A stretch of DNA of 64,000 bases. Origin: Myxococcales bacterium (GTDB lineage Bacteria; Myxococcota_A; UBA796; GCA-2862545). The stretch spans positions 62,001 to 126,000 of the forward strand of contig JAHQVJ010000224.1 of NCBI GenBank assembly GCA_019634415.1, in the 5' to 3' direction. Within the stretch, counting starts at the first letter, position 1. Each line of letters begins with the position of its first letter. Below are positions 1 to 7,686 of the stretch, piece by piece. The position numbers and the translations under genes were made by a program. The notes below the pieces were generated by a model. The model was not told where the DNA came from and did not search any database. It was given only the letters and a program-made list of their open reading frames with translations.

Positions 1-267
1 GCCTTCGGCCCCATCGCCACCAGTCAGTGGCGGCCCTTCGGGGTCGACTGGGGCGACACGGTGCTCACCGACGTCGACCGGCTGGGCGCACTGCGCGTCT
101 TCAACGCCCGCGTCGGGGGCACCATCGTGATCCGGGGGCCCTTCGATCTCGCGGCCTCGGCTACGGTTTTGCAGACGGTTGTGGCCGTGAACAACCCGAC
201 CGACGTACTCTCGGTGAGCGCAGGGCTGCAGACCCTGATCGGGAAGCGGAACCGCAACGATGGATGA
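1..267 (+). CDS. Unknown protein, C-terminal part (5' end outside window)
   Basis: An open frame runs from the first base to a TGA at 265-267, giving 88 residues of an unrecognised protein. The only in-window start (61) would be internal, because coding-like sequence continues to the edge. The visible part alternates hydrophobic and polar stretches and ends in a basic tail (GKRNRNDG). No domain is recognisable. Its stop overlaps the kinase start in the 8-nt string ATGGATGA, so the two genes are probably translationally coupled and co-transcribed. Confidence 0.6.
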   Translation, partial: AFGPIATSQWRPFGVDWGDTVLTDVDRLGALRVFNARVGGTIVIRGPFDLAASATVLQTVVAVNNPTDVLSVSAGLQTLIGKRNRNDG

Positions 268-2059
268 CGAAGCCAGGCTGCAACCCGGGACCATGGTGGC
301 CGACCGATACCAGGTCGAGGCCCTCATCGGTGTGGGCGGACTGGCCGAGGTCTATCGGGTTCGGCACACGGAGCTGGGCAGCAGCCATGCCCTGAAGCTC
401 CTCACCTGGCACCAGCGCAGCCTCACGGAGCGACTGCTGCTGGAGGGCCGGATCCAGGCTCAGCTGAGCCATCCGAACATCGTGCGCGTGACCGACGTGG
501 TACGCCACGACGGCCACGTCGCCCTGCTGATGGAGCTGATCTCCGGCCACTCCCTGGAGGACCTCCTCCAGGACTCGGGCGCGCTGCCCCTCGACGACGC
601 ACTGTCCCTGTTCGCTCCCATCCTCGCGGCGGTGTGCCATGCGCACGAGTCGGGTGTGCTGCACCGCGATCTGAAGCCAGCCAACGTGCTCCTGGCGAGG
701 GAGCCAGGCGGCTGGGTGCCCAAGGTCACGGACTTCGGCTTGGCCAAGGTGGTGGAGGAAGGGGCGGGCACACGCACGGGCATGTCCATGGGCACCCCTG
801 GCTACATGGCGCCCGAGCAGGTGCGCGACTCCGCATCGGTCGATGCCGGGACCGACATCTTCGCGCTCGGCTGCATCCTGTACGAGATGCTGGCCGGGCG
901 CCGCGCCTACGAGCCCAAGGAAGACTCCTCGGGTCACGTGGAGATCACGGCCACCATCGAGCGCACCCCGCCCGACCTCGCGGAGCTGGTGCCGGATCTG
1001 TCCGACACCATCGGCGACGCGGTGGCACGGGCCATGGACCGTGACCGAGACGCGCGCTTCGACGACTGCCGCAGCTTCGCGCACGCCCTCGGCGTCGCTG
1101 ATCATCCGTCGCTGTCCGCCCTTCCGGGCGCCACCGCGATCCCGATGGCGCTCACCTTCGCCACCGCGCCCACGCCCCCGAGCAGCAAGACCTTCTCGGA
1201 CGAGCCGGTGGCGTCCTCGAGCCCACGACGCGGCGTGTCGGGGGCCCTGGTGATCGGCATGCTGCTCGCTGCCGTCGCTGGGTCGTTGGTGCTCACGTCG
1301 GTGCTGATGTGGCCCGTGCTCACGCGCATGGCCGCCGAGTCCGGCGAGGAGGAGGCCCCCCCGATGGCGGCCGCCGCGATTCCCTCGTCGGTGACCGAAG
1401 GCACGGCTCCCGAGCCCGAAGAGGTGCCGGTTGCGCCTGCGCCCTCGGGTCGAGCCGAGGCCCCCGAGCCCCCTCCCGGCGCGATCGCCCGACCCACACC
1501 AGCCGAGGAGGACGGCCCGGCTGCGGGGACGGCGGAGGGCGACGATGCCTCGACGGAGGGCACCGAAGACGGCGTCACCCTCGAAGACGCCGCGGAAGAG
1601 CCCACCATGGAGGAAGGCGGCGAGGAGGAGGCTCCCGAAGAAGGCGGCACTGCCGATGCCGGCGACGCTGGCCCCGCCGAGGGTGTGCCACCGGCCCCTG
1701 CAGGCGACGGCATGGCCGAGGCCACCGCTCCCCCCGAGCCCGTCGAGCAGCCCGCAGCAACCCGCCCCATCGACCTACCCGTGGGCCGCTGGACGGGGAC
1801 GGCGAGCGGACGGGCCTTCGAGCTGCGGGTGGACAACGCAGCCAACGGAGCCCTTCAGGCCGACGCGGTCTGGGTCACGGGGGCGAACACTCGTCGGGAG
1901 GCGCTCGCCGGCACCATCGACGCCGACGGGAACGTGCGCCTCACGGCGCTGTCGAGCAGCAAGCTGCAGTTCGTTGGCCGCTACGATGGCTCGCGGCTGG
2001 AAGGCACCTACTCGCAGGGTGGCCGCAGGTCGTTGGCCTGGTCCGTGAGCCCGCCGTAG
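260..2059 (+). CDS. Transmembrane Ser/Thr protein kinase (PknB-like, Hanks type)
   Basis: 599 aa. The N-terminal kinase domain (about residues 17-275) has a glycine loop GVGGLAEV at 24-31, the ATP-anchoring Lys at 46, the catalytic HRDLK at 135-139 and the DFG at 158-160, followed by an APEQ segment, so it should be active. One hydrophobic segment (about 330-352) anchors it in the inner membrane. It is followed by a long Pro/Glu/Ala-rich linker and a small C-terminal beta-rich domain (about 510-599) that would lie outside the cytoplasm and may sense a ligand. The ATG lies inside the stop region of the upstream gene. The last 52 bp overlap the convergent hydrolase gene. Signals and substrates are unknown. 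Confidence 0.92.
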   Translation: MDDEARLQPGTMVADRYQVEALIGVGGLAEVYRVRHTELGSSHALKLLTWHQRSLTERLLLEGRIQAQLSHPNIVRVTDVVRHDGHVALLMELISGHSLEDLLQDSGALPLDDALSLFAPILAAVCHAHESGVLHRDLKPANVLLAREPGGWVPKVTDFGLAKVVEEGAGTRTGMSMGTPGYMAPEQVRDSASVDAGTDIFALGCILYEMLAGRRAYEPKEDSSGHVEITATIERTPPDLAELVPDLSDTIGDAVARAMDRDRDARFDDCRSFAHALGVADHPSLSALPGATAIPMALTFATAPTPPSSKTFSDEPVASSSPRRGVSGALVIGMLLAAVAGSLVLTSVLMWPVLTRMAAESGEEEAPPMAAAAIPSSVTEGTAPEPEEVPVAPAPSGRAEAPEPPPGAIARPTPAEEDGPAAGTAEGDDASTEGTEDGVTLEDAAEEPTMEEGGEEEAPEEGGTADAGDAGPAEGVPPAPAGDGMAEATAPPEPVEQPAATRPIDLPVGRWTGTASGRAFELRVDNAANGALQADAVWVTGANTRREALAGTIDADGNVRLTALSSSKLQFVGRYDGSRLEGTYSQGGRRSLAWSVSPP

Positions 2060-2550
2060 CGGTCGGTGGTCACGCGTGAGCGAAGAAGGCGCGCGCCCCA
2101 TGCGAGTGCGGTGACTGCCAGGAGCGGCAGCGCCCACGGCACCGTGGACTCGCTGCCGATCCAGCCGAGCTCGAAGGTGCGCCAGGACAGGGGCGCGAGC
2201 AGTGCGTAGCCGTGTCCGTGGTGATCCTGGAGCACGTCGAGGCCGATGTGCAGGGCGCCGCCGGCCCACAGGCCGAGGAGCACCGTGCGGCGGTCCCGTG
2301 GCACGAAGCACAGCGCCACCAGCGCCGCCACGAGCGTGATCCCCAGTGGTGCGTGCAGCGCCGTCCAGGGCCAGATCAGGCGATCGGACAGGGGCACGCC
2401 GAAGCTCCGCACCAGCTCGAGGCCGAGCGGCACTGCCCGTCCCAGCGCGTCGGGCAGCACCCCCCCCACCGAGAGCGGCAGCATCCAGCGACGCGGGGCG
2501 AGGCTCGCCGGCAGCAGTGCGGTGCACAGATGGGTGACGAGATCAGCCAC
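2008..2550 (-). CDS. Membrane-bound metal-dependent hydrolase-like protein (YdjM/DUF457-like)
   Basis: 180 aa from GTG 2550. This start is chosen because GTGGCTGA overlaps the upstream stop by 8 nt; a longer version to 2613 would overlap that gene further. The protein begins LVTHLCTALLPASL and has a GVLPDA segment, a central AGGALHIGLDVLQDHHGHG stretch and about four membrane segments. This pattern of membrane helices with conserved His/Asp (HxxxD, DHHGHG) fits the inner-membrane YdjM-type putative metal-dependent hydrolases. The substrate is unknown. Its 3' end overlaps the convergent kinase gene by 52 bp. Confidence 0.65.
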   Translation of the reverse strand: MADLVTHLCTALLPASLAPRRWMLPLSVGGVLPDALGRAVPLGLELVRSFGVPLSDRLIWPWTALHAPLGITLVAALVALCFVPRDRRTVLLGLWAGGALHIGLDVLQDHHGHGYALLAPLSWRTFELGWIGSESTVPWALPLLAVTALAWGARLLRSRVTTDRYGGLTDQANDLRPPCE

Positions 2551-2995
2551 GGAGCACCAGCCCCGCGCGCGTAGGGCGCACGGCGAGCCCCACCAGCGCC
2601 GCCGTGAGCCCAAGCCCGAGCAGGCCGAGGCGCTTCTTGGCCGGCCGCGCCCGGGCCGCCACCCGCCACGCCTCCACGAGGCGTCCGGCGCGGAAGGTGC
2701 CGTGCACGCTCCACTCCTGGCCGATCTCGAGCCCGGTGGAGGCGCCGCTCACCTCGATACGCACGCTGGACTTGCGCAGCACGTAGCCGCCCGGAGGCTG
2801 CAGCTCGATCACCTCCGCGAGCGGGATCGTGCCGGTCCAGCCCTCCGGCGCCTGCGCCAGCCGCAGGTAGCCGACCTGCCCCCCCACGGTGGCGGTATCC
2901 CACAGCACCATGAGGGTGATCAGGCCTGCGAACAGCGTGATGAAGCGGATCGTGGGAGACAAGCGAGCCATCGTCGTGTGGATGCACCCGGGCAC
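2543..2995 (-). CDS. Unknown two-helix membrane protein
   Basis: 150 aa from GTG 2995, or 142 aa from the alternative ATG 2971, which better fits a membrane-protein N-terminus (MARLSPTIRF). A hydrophobic helix near the N-terminus and a second near the C-terminus (GLLGLGLTAALVGLAV) flank a soluble, probably periplasmic, beta-rich middle of about 80 residues. No family is recognised. Neither start has a convincing ribosome binding site. It is upstream of, and overlaps by 8 nt, the YdjM-like gene, so both are probably one transcript. Confidence 0.55.
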   Translation of the reverse strand: MPGCIHTTMARLSPTIRFITLFAGLITLMVLWDTATVGGQVGYLRLAQAPEGWTGTIPLAEVIELQPPGGYVLRKSSVRIEVSGASTGLEIGQEWSVHGTFRAGRLVEAWRVAARARPAKKRLGLLGLGLTAALVGLAVRPTRAGLVLRG

Positions 2996-3036
2996 CTTGA
3001 CGGCCCGGGGAGCCCCGCTTAGGTGCAGCAGACACT

Positions 3037-3108
3037 GGGCGATTAACTCAGTGGGAGAGTGCCACCTTCACACGGTGGAAGTCACTGGTTCAAATCCAGT
3101 ATCGCCCA
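3037..3108 (+). tRNA. tRNA-Val (anticodon CAC)
   Basis: A full cloverleaf can be drawn. The acceptor stem is GGGCGAT paired with ATCGCCC. The D stem is ACTC/GAGT. The anticodon stem is CCACC/GGTGG with loop TTCACAC (anticodon CAC at 3069-3071). The T stem is ACTGG/CCAGT with loop TTCAAAT. The discriminator base is A3108. It reads GTG codons. The 3' CCA is not encoded (CTCCC follows), so it must be added by nucleotidyltransferase. The 5' end matches the usual bacterial tRNA-Val start. Confidence 0.95.
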
Positions 3109-3120
3109 CTCCCTCCCCCC

Positions 3121-4032
3121 TCACAACTCGGCCAGCGCCACCTCGTCGGCCGCGGTCACCGCTCGCTGCAGCGCCTCCACCACCGCCTGAAGGCGAGCGC
3201 TGCGCTGCCCCGACGCCGGGTAGATCGCATAGAGCGGCACGCCCGTCATCGTGTAGCGGGGCAACACCCGCCGAAGAGCGGGCGTGGCGCGGACCAGGCG
3301 GGGTGAGGCGATGCCGATCCCGAGCCCTGCGATCAGGCCGTCCATGAGCGCTCGCCCATCGTCGGTCTCGAAGCGCCCCTCGATGGGCACGACGTGTTGC
3401 TCACCCTCGTCGTCGTAGAGCACCCACGACGTGAGAGGCGGATCCATCAGGAACCGCAGCACGTCGTGGTGCTCCAGATCCTCGAGACGCTGGGGCACCC
3501 CGCGCCGTGCGAGGTACCCCTCGCTCGCCGCCAGCACGGGCCGGACCTCCACCAGCTTGCGCGCGATGAGGTTCTGTTCGTTGGGCAGCCCGCCCACCAC
3601 CACCACGTCCAACCCTGCGGCGATGGGATTCACCGGCAGGTCCGTCACCCGCACCTGGATCTGCAGCCGCGGATGCGCCTCGAGCAACGCGGCCAGACAC
3701 GACAGCATGTCGGGACGCGTCAGCGGACTGCCCAACCCCACCCGCACCAACCCCACCAAGCCCTCGGCGTCACAGCGCAGCGCCCCCTCCGCCAGCTCCG
3801 CCTCGTCGAGGATGCGACGCGCCCGCCCCAGCAAGGTTCGACCCGCTTCGCTGAGACTCTGGCTGCGCGTGGTGCGATGCAACAGCGGCAGCTCGAGCCG
3901 CGCCTCCAGCGAGGCCAGGCGGCGGCTCACGGTGTTGGGCGGCAACCCCAGTGCCCGGGCTGCAGCCACCAGGCTCCCCGACTCCACGATCTGGGCGAAC
4001 ACTCGCAGCTCTTCCAGGCTCTCGAGCTTCAT
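3121..4032 (-). CDS. LysR-family transcriptional regulator
   Basis: 303 aa, the usual LTTR length. The N-terminal winged helix-turn-helix (about residues 5-65) shows the family pattern: FAQIVESGSLVAAARALG, then the recognition helix PPNTVSRRLASLEARL and the wing segment LLHRTTRS. The remainder (about 90-300) is the periplasmic-binding-like effector domain. The gene diverges from a DUF4345 membrane protein gene across 97 bp, the classical layout in which a LysR protein controls its divergent neighbour and itself. The effector is unknown. Confidence 0.92.
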   Translation of the reverse strand: MKLESLEELRVFAQIVESGSLVAAARALGLPPNTVSRRLASLEARLELPLLHRTTRSQSLSEAGRTLLGRARRILDEAELAEGALRCDAEGLVGLVRVGLGSPLTRPDMLSCLAALLEAHPRLQIQVRVTDLPVNPIAAGLDVVVVGGLPNEQNLIARKLVEVRPVLAASEGYLARRGVPQRLEDLEHHDVLRFLMDPPLTSWVLYDDEGEQHVVPIEGRFETDDGRALMDGLIAGLGIGIASPRLVRATPALRRVLPRYTMTGVPLYAIYPASGQRSARLQAVVEALQRAVTAADEVALAEL

Positions 4033-4129
4033 GCCTCGATTCTATCAAAAAGTGAGAGACAGTCGGTCCGACAATGACCTTTCTCGATGGAGTGCAACGA
4101 GCCACCCTGGGAGGAAGGAGGGCACTCCC
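4033..4129. promoter_or_regulatory. Divergent intergenic region between LysR gene and DUF4345 gene
   Basis: These 97 bp must hold the promoters of both divergent genes. They include an AT-richer patch (TCTATCAAAAAGTGAG at about 4041-4056) that stands out from the GC-rich surroundings and a short palindrome GTCGG-T-CCGAC at 4062-4072. A strong ribosome binding site AAGGAGG (4115-4121) precedes the plus-strand ATG. Binding by the LysR protein is expected from the layout only. Confidence 0.4.
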
Positions 4130-4492
4130 ATGACCATCATCACGCGACTCTTGACGGCCTTCTACGCACTCATCGGGCTCGCCACCGGGGCCCGGAGCGC
4201 GGTGCTGGGCCTCGACGCAGACGTGTTGCCCCTCGACGACAATCAGTTCCGGTTCTACGCCGCCATCTGGTTCACCGTCGGGCTCGGGCTCGCCTACTGC
4301 GTGGCGTTCATCCGCGAGTCCACGCAGCTCTTCCGCTTCCTGATGCTCGCACTCGTCATGGGCGGCGTGGGCCGCGCCCTCGGCGCCCTCGAGTACCCCT
4401 TGGAGACCCCCATGATCGTGGGGATCGCCTTGGAGTTCGTGGGGCCCGCGCTCCTGCTGGTGCTGCAGTCACGCATCGCCGCGGACCGATGA
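4130..4492 (+). CDS. DUF4345-like small membrane protein
   Basis: 120 aa with four predicted membrane helices: an N-terminal helix, a helix around FYAAIWFTVGLGLAYCVAF, one around FLMLALVMGGVGRAL, and a C-terminal one around VGIALEFVGPALLLVL. Length, topology and the FRFYAAIWFTVGLGL segment match DUF4345 proteins, whose role is unknown. The ATG follows AAGGAGG by 8 nt. It is transcribed away from the LysR gene, its likely regulator, and ends just before a strong hairpin. Confidence 0.72.
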   Translation: MTIITRLLTAFYALIGLATGARSAVLGLDADVLPLDDNQFRFYAAIWFTVGLGLAYCVAFIRESTQLFRFLMLALVMGGVGRALGALEYPLETPMIVGIALEFVGPALLLVLQSRIAADR

Positions 4493-4523
4493 TCGGACTC
4501 GTGCAGCTTTGTTGCCACTGTCC

Positions 4524-4556
4524 TGATTGGCCGCGAACGCCGTTCGCGGCCGATCA
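4524..4556. terminator. Bidirectional hairpin between convergent genes
   Basis: GGCCGCGAAC (4529-4538) pairs perfectly with GTTCGCGGCC (4542-4551) around a 3-nt loop. The pairing extends outward through a T-G wobble and TGAT/ATCA to give a 15-bp stem. It lies between the ends of two convergent genes, and its right foot is the TGA stop codon (4554-4556) of the minus-strand gene. No long T tract follows on either strand, so termination strength is uncertain. Confidence 0.6.
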
Positions 4557-5795
4557 GTACAGCTCGATCTCGTTGATCCTAGCGTAGCCGGGCTGAATGT
4601 CCGGACCGCCCGAGACCACCACGCGAACTCGCTCGGTGTACACGGACAGCCCGTCGTGCACCACGTGGGACGACCCGTTGCCGCGAGTCCGCGCGAGCAC
4701 CACCCAGCCTGCTCCGTCCCAGATCTCCACGTCGTAGTCGGCGATCTCGTAGGACGCCGTGGAGAACAGCTCCACTCGCTCGAAGCGGCGGCACTCGTCG
4801 AAGTCGAGCACCAGCGTGGCCGGCAGCGTACCTGGACCTTCGTTCGTCCAGCTGCTGGCACCTCCCGGCGTGGCGGTGCGGTCCCCATCCACCGTGCGCG
4901 ACACGTCGTAGCCAGGGGAGGTGGACGATCCGGAGACCGAGGCATCGCCCGCCTGGTTGGCGTACACCTCGATCCCGTCGATGCGAGCGTTCGGTGGTGT
5001 CGGCGGGTGGGTCACTCGGAGACGATCGGTGAGGACGGAGGGGAAGGTCACCACCGCCCGAGCGTCGGTGTTACCGCTCACGCCCTGCACGAACACCCAG
5101 CCCGTGCCGTCGTGGATCTCCACGTCGAAGCTGTCGACGACGAGGCCTTCGAGCGAGCTCACGTCCACCCGCCCCACCGAGGTCGGCTCCCCGAGCTCGA
5201 GCTGCACACCGCCCAGCTCGGCCACGTCGTCGAGGGAAAGGCGATCGAGCTCCGACACCGTTCCCCGCAGCGCCCAGTCGATCCGCGGCTCGCCGAGCCC
5301 GTCGTCGATGACCCCGTCGCAGTCCTCGTCGATCCCGTTGCAGCGCTCCACGACCACAGGGGACACGTGCGGGGTGCCGTCGTTGCAGTCCAGGGCGTTC
5401 GCCACCCTGCCCGGCAAGACCCCACACGAGGGCGTGGGCCTGGCGTTCTCGTCGCCGTACCCGTCGCCGTCGGCGTCCGGGTAGGTGTCCAAGATCACCA
5501 ACCCATCATCGGCGAGCCCGTCGCAGTCGTCGTCTCGTCCATCACAGACCTCGGGCGCTCCGGGAAAGACCGTGTCGTCGTCGTCTGCACAGTCGGTTCC
5601 GTCCGCCACCCAGCCGGTGGGCGCCGCACAGCGCATCACCGGGGCGCGCTCCCCGTCGCCATAGCCATCGCCGTCTGCGTCGACGAAGAAGACCCGCACC
5701 TCGCAGTCGTCCACCTGGGGCTCGGGGAGTGCGGGCGCTCCCCCTTCGGCGCACGACAACCCTCCGACAGTCCCCAGTCCCAGGAGCAGTCGCAT
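4554..5795 (-). CDS. MopE-like repeat lipoprotein with discoidin-like domains
   Basis: 413 aa. The N-terminus (MRLLLGLGTVGGLSCAEGG) is a short lipoprotein-type signal with a possible lipid Cys. Residues about 35-165 hold MopE-type motifs: VDADGDGYGDG and PDADGDGYGDE, each followed by a Cys-containing loop, CDGRDDDCDGLADD and CNGIDEDCDGVIDD. These Asp-rich loops are putative divalent-cation sites. The C-terminal half has two similar beta-sandwich-like segments (about 180-280 and 290-413), each with a YDVEIWDGAGWV-type motif resembling F5/8C (discoidin) carbohydrate-binding repeats. A surface-attached binding protein is likely; the ligand is unknown. Confidence 0.8.
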   Translation of the reverse strand: MRLLLGLGTVGGLSCAEGGAPALPEPQVDDCEVRVFFVDADGDGYGDGERAPVMRCAAPTGWVADGTDCADDDDTVFPGAPEVCDGRDDDCDGLADDGLVILDTYPDADGDGYGDENARPTPSCGVLPGRVANALDCNDGTPHVSPVVVERCNGIDEDCDGVIDDGLGEPRIDWALRGTVSELDRLSLDDVAELGGVQLELGEPTSVGRVDVSSLEGLVVDSFDVEIHDGTGWVFVQGVSGNTDARAVVTFPSVLTDRLRVTHPPTPPNARIDGIEVYANQAGDASVSGSSTSPGYDVSRTVDGDRTATPGGASSWTNEGPGTLPATLVLDFDECRRFERVELFSTASYEIADYDVEIWDGAGWVVLARTRGNGSSHVVHDGLSVYTERVRVVVSGGPDIQPGYARINEIELY

Positions 5796-5862
5796 CGGTC
5801 CCCCTTCGAGGACCCCATTCGGATCAACACAGGGCGCATCTCAACAATGCGAAGACGACTCG

Positions 5863-7650
5863 CTACCCCTCGGAGCAGGTGTAGACCGCCCCGTCCGCCA
5901 CCTCGACGTCCCCACGCACCAGGGCGGTGTCGGGATCGCCATAGAACACGTAGGCTTGCCAGGTGGGGTCCTGTCGATCCGCTCCGCGACGGCGCAGGCA
6001 TCGCACCACCTCGGTCACGCGGGCCTGCCCGGTCACGGAGATGCTCCGCTCCACCTCGGCATAGAACGCCTCGGCGAAGCCTGCGGCCTCGTCGTCGCCC
6101 ACGGGCCACAGCGCCCCCAGGTAGCCCGACGCACCCGCGTCGATCATGGCTGGCGCCCACCCCTCGATGATGCCCACGTCACTCTGATCGGCCTTACCGA
6201 GCTCGCAGGCGTTGAAGAACACCAGCGTCTCGCGCGACCGGAAGTTGTTGTCGAGCCCCTGGAACGCCATCGAGTCGAACGCTCCGTCCTCGAGCCGCAG
6301 TGCGTAGGAGGTGGTGGCTCCGGTGGACTTCGTGGAGCCGTGGCCCGCGAAGTGGAGCACCCCGTTGGGTGGGTTCTGCACGACGTCCGCCAACGCATCC
6401 GAGCGGCCGTCCACCTGCCGGAACCCCGACACGCCCCGAAGGGCCCCGAGCTCCCGCTGCAGCGCCGGTAGCGCCTCGGCGCCCTCGTACGTCGGCACCA
6501 TGGCCACCAGCTCGTCGTAGCGTAGCCGCTCGGGCGGAAGGGCCAGCGCCATCATGTCGGACCGCAGGTGCCACCGCCCGATGCGGAAGCGCGTGCCCAA
6601 GGGCTCGAGCTTGTTGCCCTCGACGTCCACGGGTCGCACCAGCTCCCAGGGAAGCCCAGGAACGTTGCTGTAGAGCCGCAGCGAGTCCACCGACTCGTCG
6701 AGGTGTAGCCGTAGCAGGAACGGACGCACGGGTGCAGGCACCAGCTCCCACAGCTGGGAGCCCAGCCCGCGCACCATGTTCATCCCCACCGGATCCTGGT
6801 CCCCGGGCTCCACGTCCAGCCCACGGGAACGAATGGCCCCCCACTTGGGAGCCAGGAATGCGCTCAGCGCCTGACGGTCGAAGTCCACCACCGAGTGTGC
6901 GATGAGCTTGCCGGGCTCGCTCAGGATCACCAGCGCTCGCTCGTCGTCCAGTGCGATGAGATGGATCTCGTGCTTGTCGTTGTCGCGCAGCTGCGCCGTT
7001 CCACTGGTGGTCTGCTCCACCACCGTGTCCTCCTGCTCCACGAGGCCGCCCACCGTCACCGTGCGGCCGATCCGGCCCATGAAGGCACCGTCGTGGAACA
7101 ACCAAGCCTCGAGCGTGGCCCGACCGTTCTCGGGCTTCTCGGGCAACATGGCCTGGAACCGCGCCATGGTGGAGCTGCCCTCCCGCGGCAGCTTGATGGT
7201 CTGCAGATCGTCGCCCACCACGGTGACATCCACCGACGACAGGATCACGTCGATGGACCAGGCCTTCTGATCCGACGGCAGCTCGGGCAGATCGAGGATG
7301 ATGGTGCCCGACTCGGCACTCGCCCCCTCCAGCACCTCGGTCTCGGTGGACGCCGCACCCGGGTTGGCGGCCAGCCCCACGAACACGGTGAAGGCTTGCT
7401 CCACGGTGACCACCGAGGGCGTCACCATGCGTGGGTGGCGCTGAACGGACACACGAGAGACGCTCGAGGGGGTCGTGGGACCGTCCTGTCCGGCGCTGTA
7501 CCCATCGTGCTTGGCGTCCTTGGGGCGATCGACGGGATCGGGCTCGGGGCTCCCCGCCATTTGCTTGGAGCAGCCCACCATGGTGAACAGGAGGAGCATG
7601 AGCAACTTCACGACGATCTCCCATGGACGAAGGGCCAGAGGGTACCCCAT
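5863..7650 (-). CDS. CHAT-domain (caspase-like) protease lipoprotein
   Basis: 595 aa from ATG 7650; ATG 7599 is an alternative start that would give a shorter signal peptide. The N-terminus ends in a lipobox (LFTMVGCSKQ). A middle region (about 60-300) is predicted beta-rich and of unknown fold. The C-terminal 250 residues form a CHAT domain: the catalytic His lies in LHFAGHGS (H437) and the Cys in FFNACELG (C482), followed by GWAPAMIDAGASGYLG and a GDPDTAL tail. Both dyad residues are present, so it should be an active peptidase, anchored outside the cytoplasm. It diverges from the kinase-AAA gene with only 36 bp between starts, suggesting joint control. Confidence 0.88.
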   Translation of the reverse strand: MGYPLALRPWEIVVKLLMLLLFTMVGCSKQMAGSPEPDPVDRPKDAKHDGYSAGQDGPTTPSSVSRVSVQRHPRMVTPSVVTVEQAFTVFVGLAANPGAASTETEVLEGASAESGTIILDLPELPSDQKAWSIDVILSSVDVTVVGDDLQTIKLPREGSSTMARFQAMLPEKPENGRATLEAWLFHDGAFMGRIGRTVTVGGLVEQEDTVVEQTTSGTAQLRDNDKHEIHLIALDDERALVILSEPGKLIAHSVVDFDRQALSAFLAPKWGAIRSRGLDVEPGDQDPVGMNMVRGLGSQLWELVPAPVRPFLLRLHLDESVDSLRLYSNVPGLPWELVRPVDVEGNKLEPLGTRFRIGRWHLRSDMMALALPPERLRYDELVAMVPTYEGAEALPALQRELGALRGVSGFRQVDGRSDALADVVQNPPNGVLHFAGHGSTKSTGATTSYALRLEDGAFDSMAFQGLDNNFRSRETLVFFNACELGKADQSDVGIIEGWAPAMIDAGASGYLGALWPVGDDEAAGFAEAFYAEVERSISVTGQARVTEVVRCLRRRGADRQDPTWQAYVFYGDPDTALVRGDVEVADGAVYTCSEG

Positions 7651-7686
7651 GCGCTCGGTGTTAGAGTGACCCCCTCGAAGGAAGAC
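7651..7686. promoter_or_regulatory. Short divergent control region of CHAT and kinase-AAA genes
   Basis: Only 36 bp separate the chosen starts of the CHAT gene (minus) and the kinase-AAA gene (plus), so the promoters must overlap each other or the coding ends. AAGGA (7678-7682) lies 4 nt before GTG 7687 and serves as its ribosome binding site. No operator is recognisable. Confidence 0.35.
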
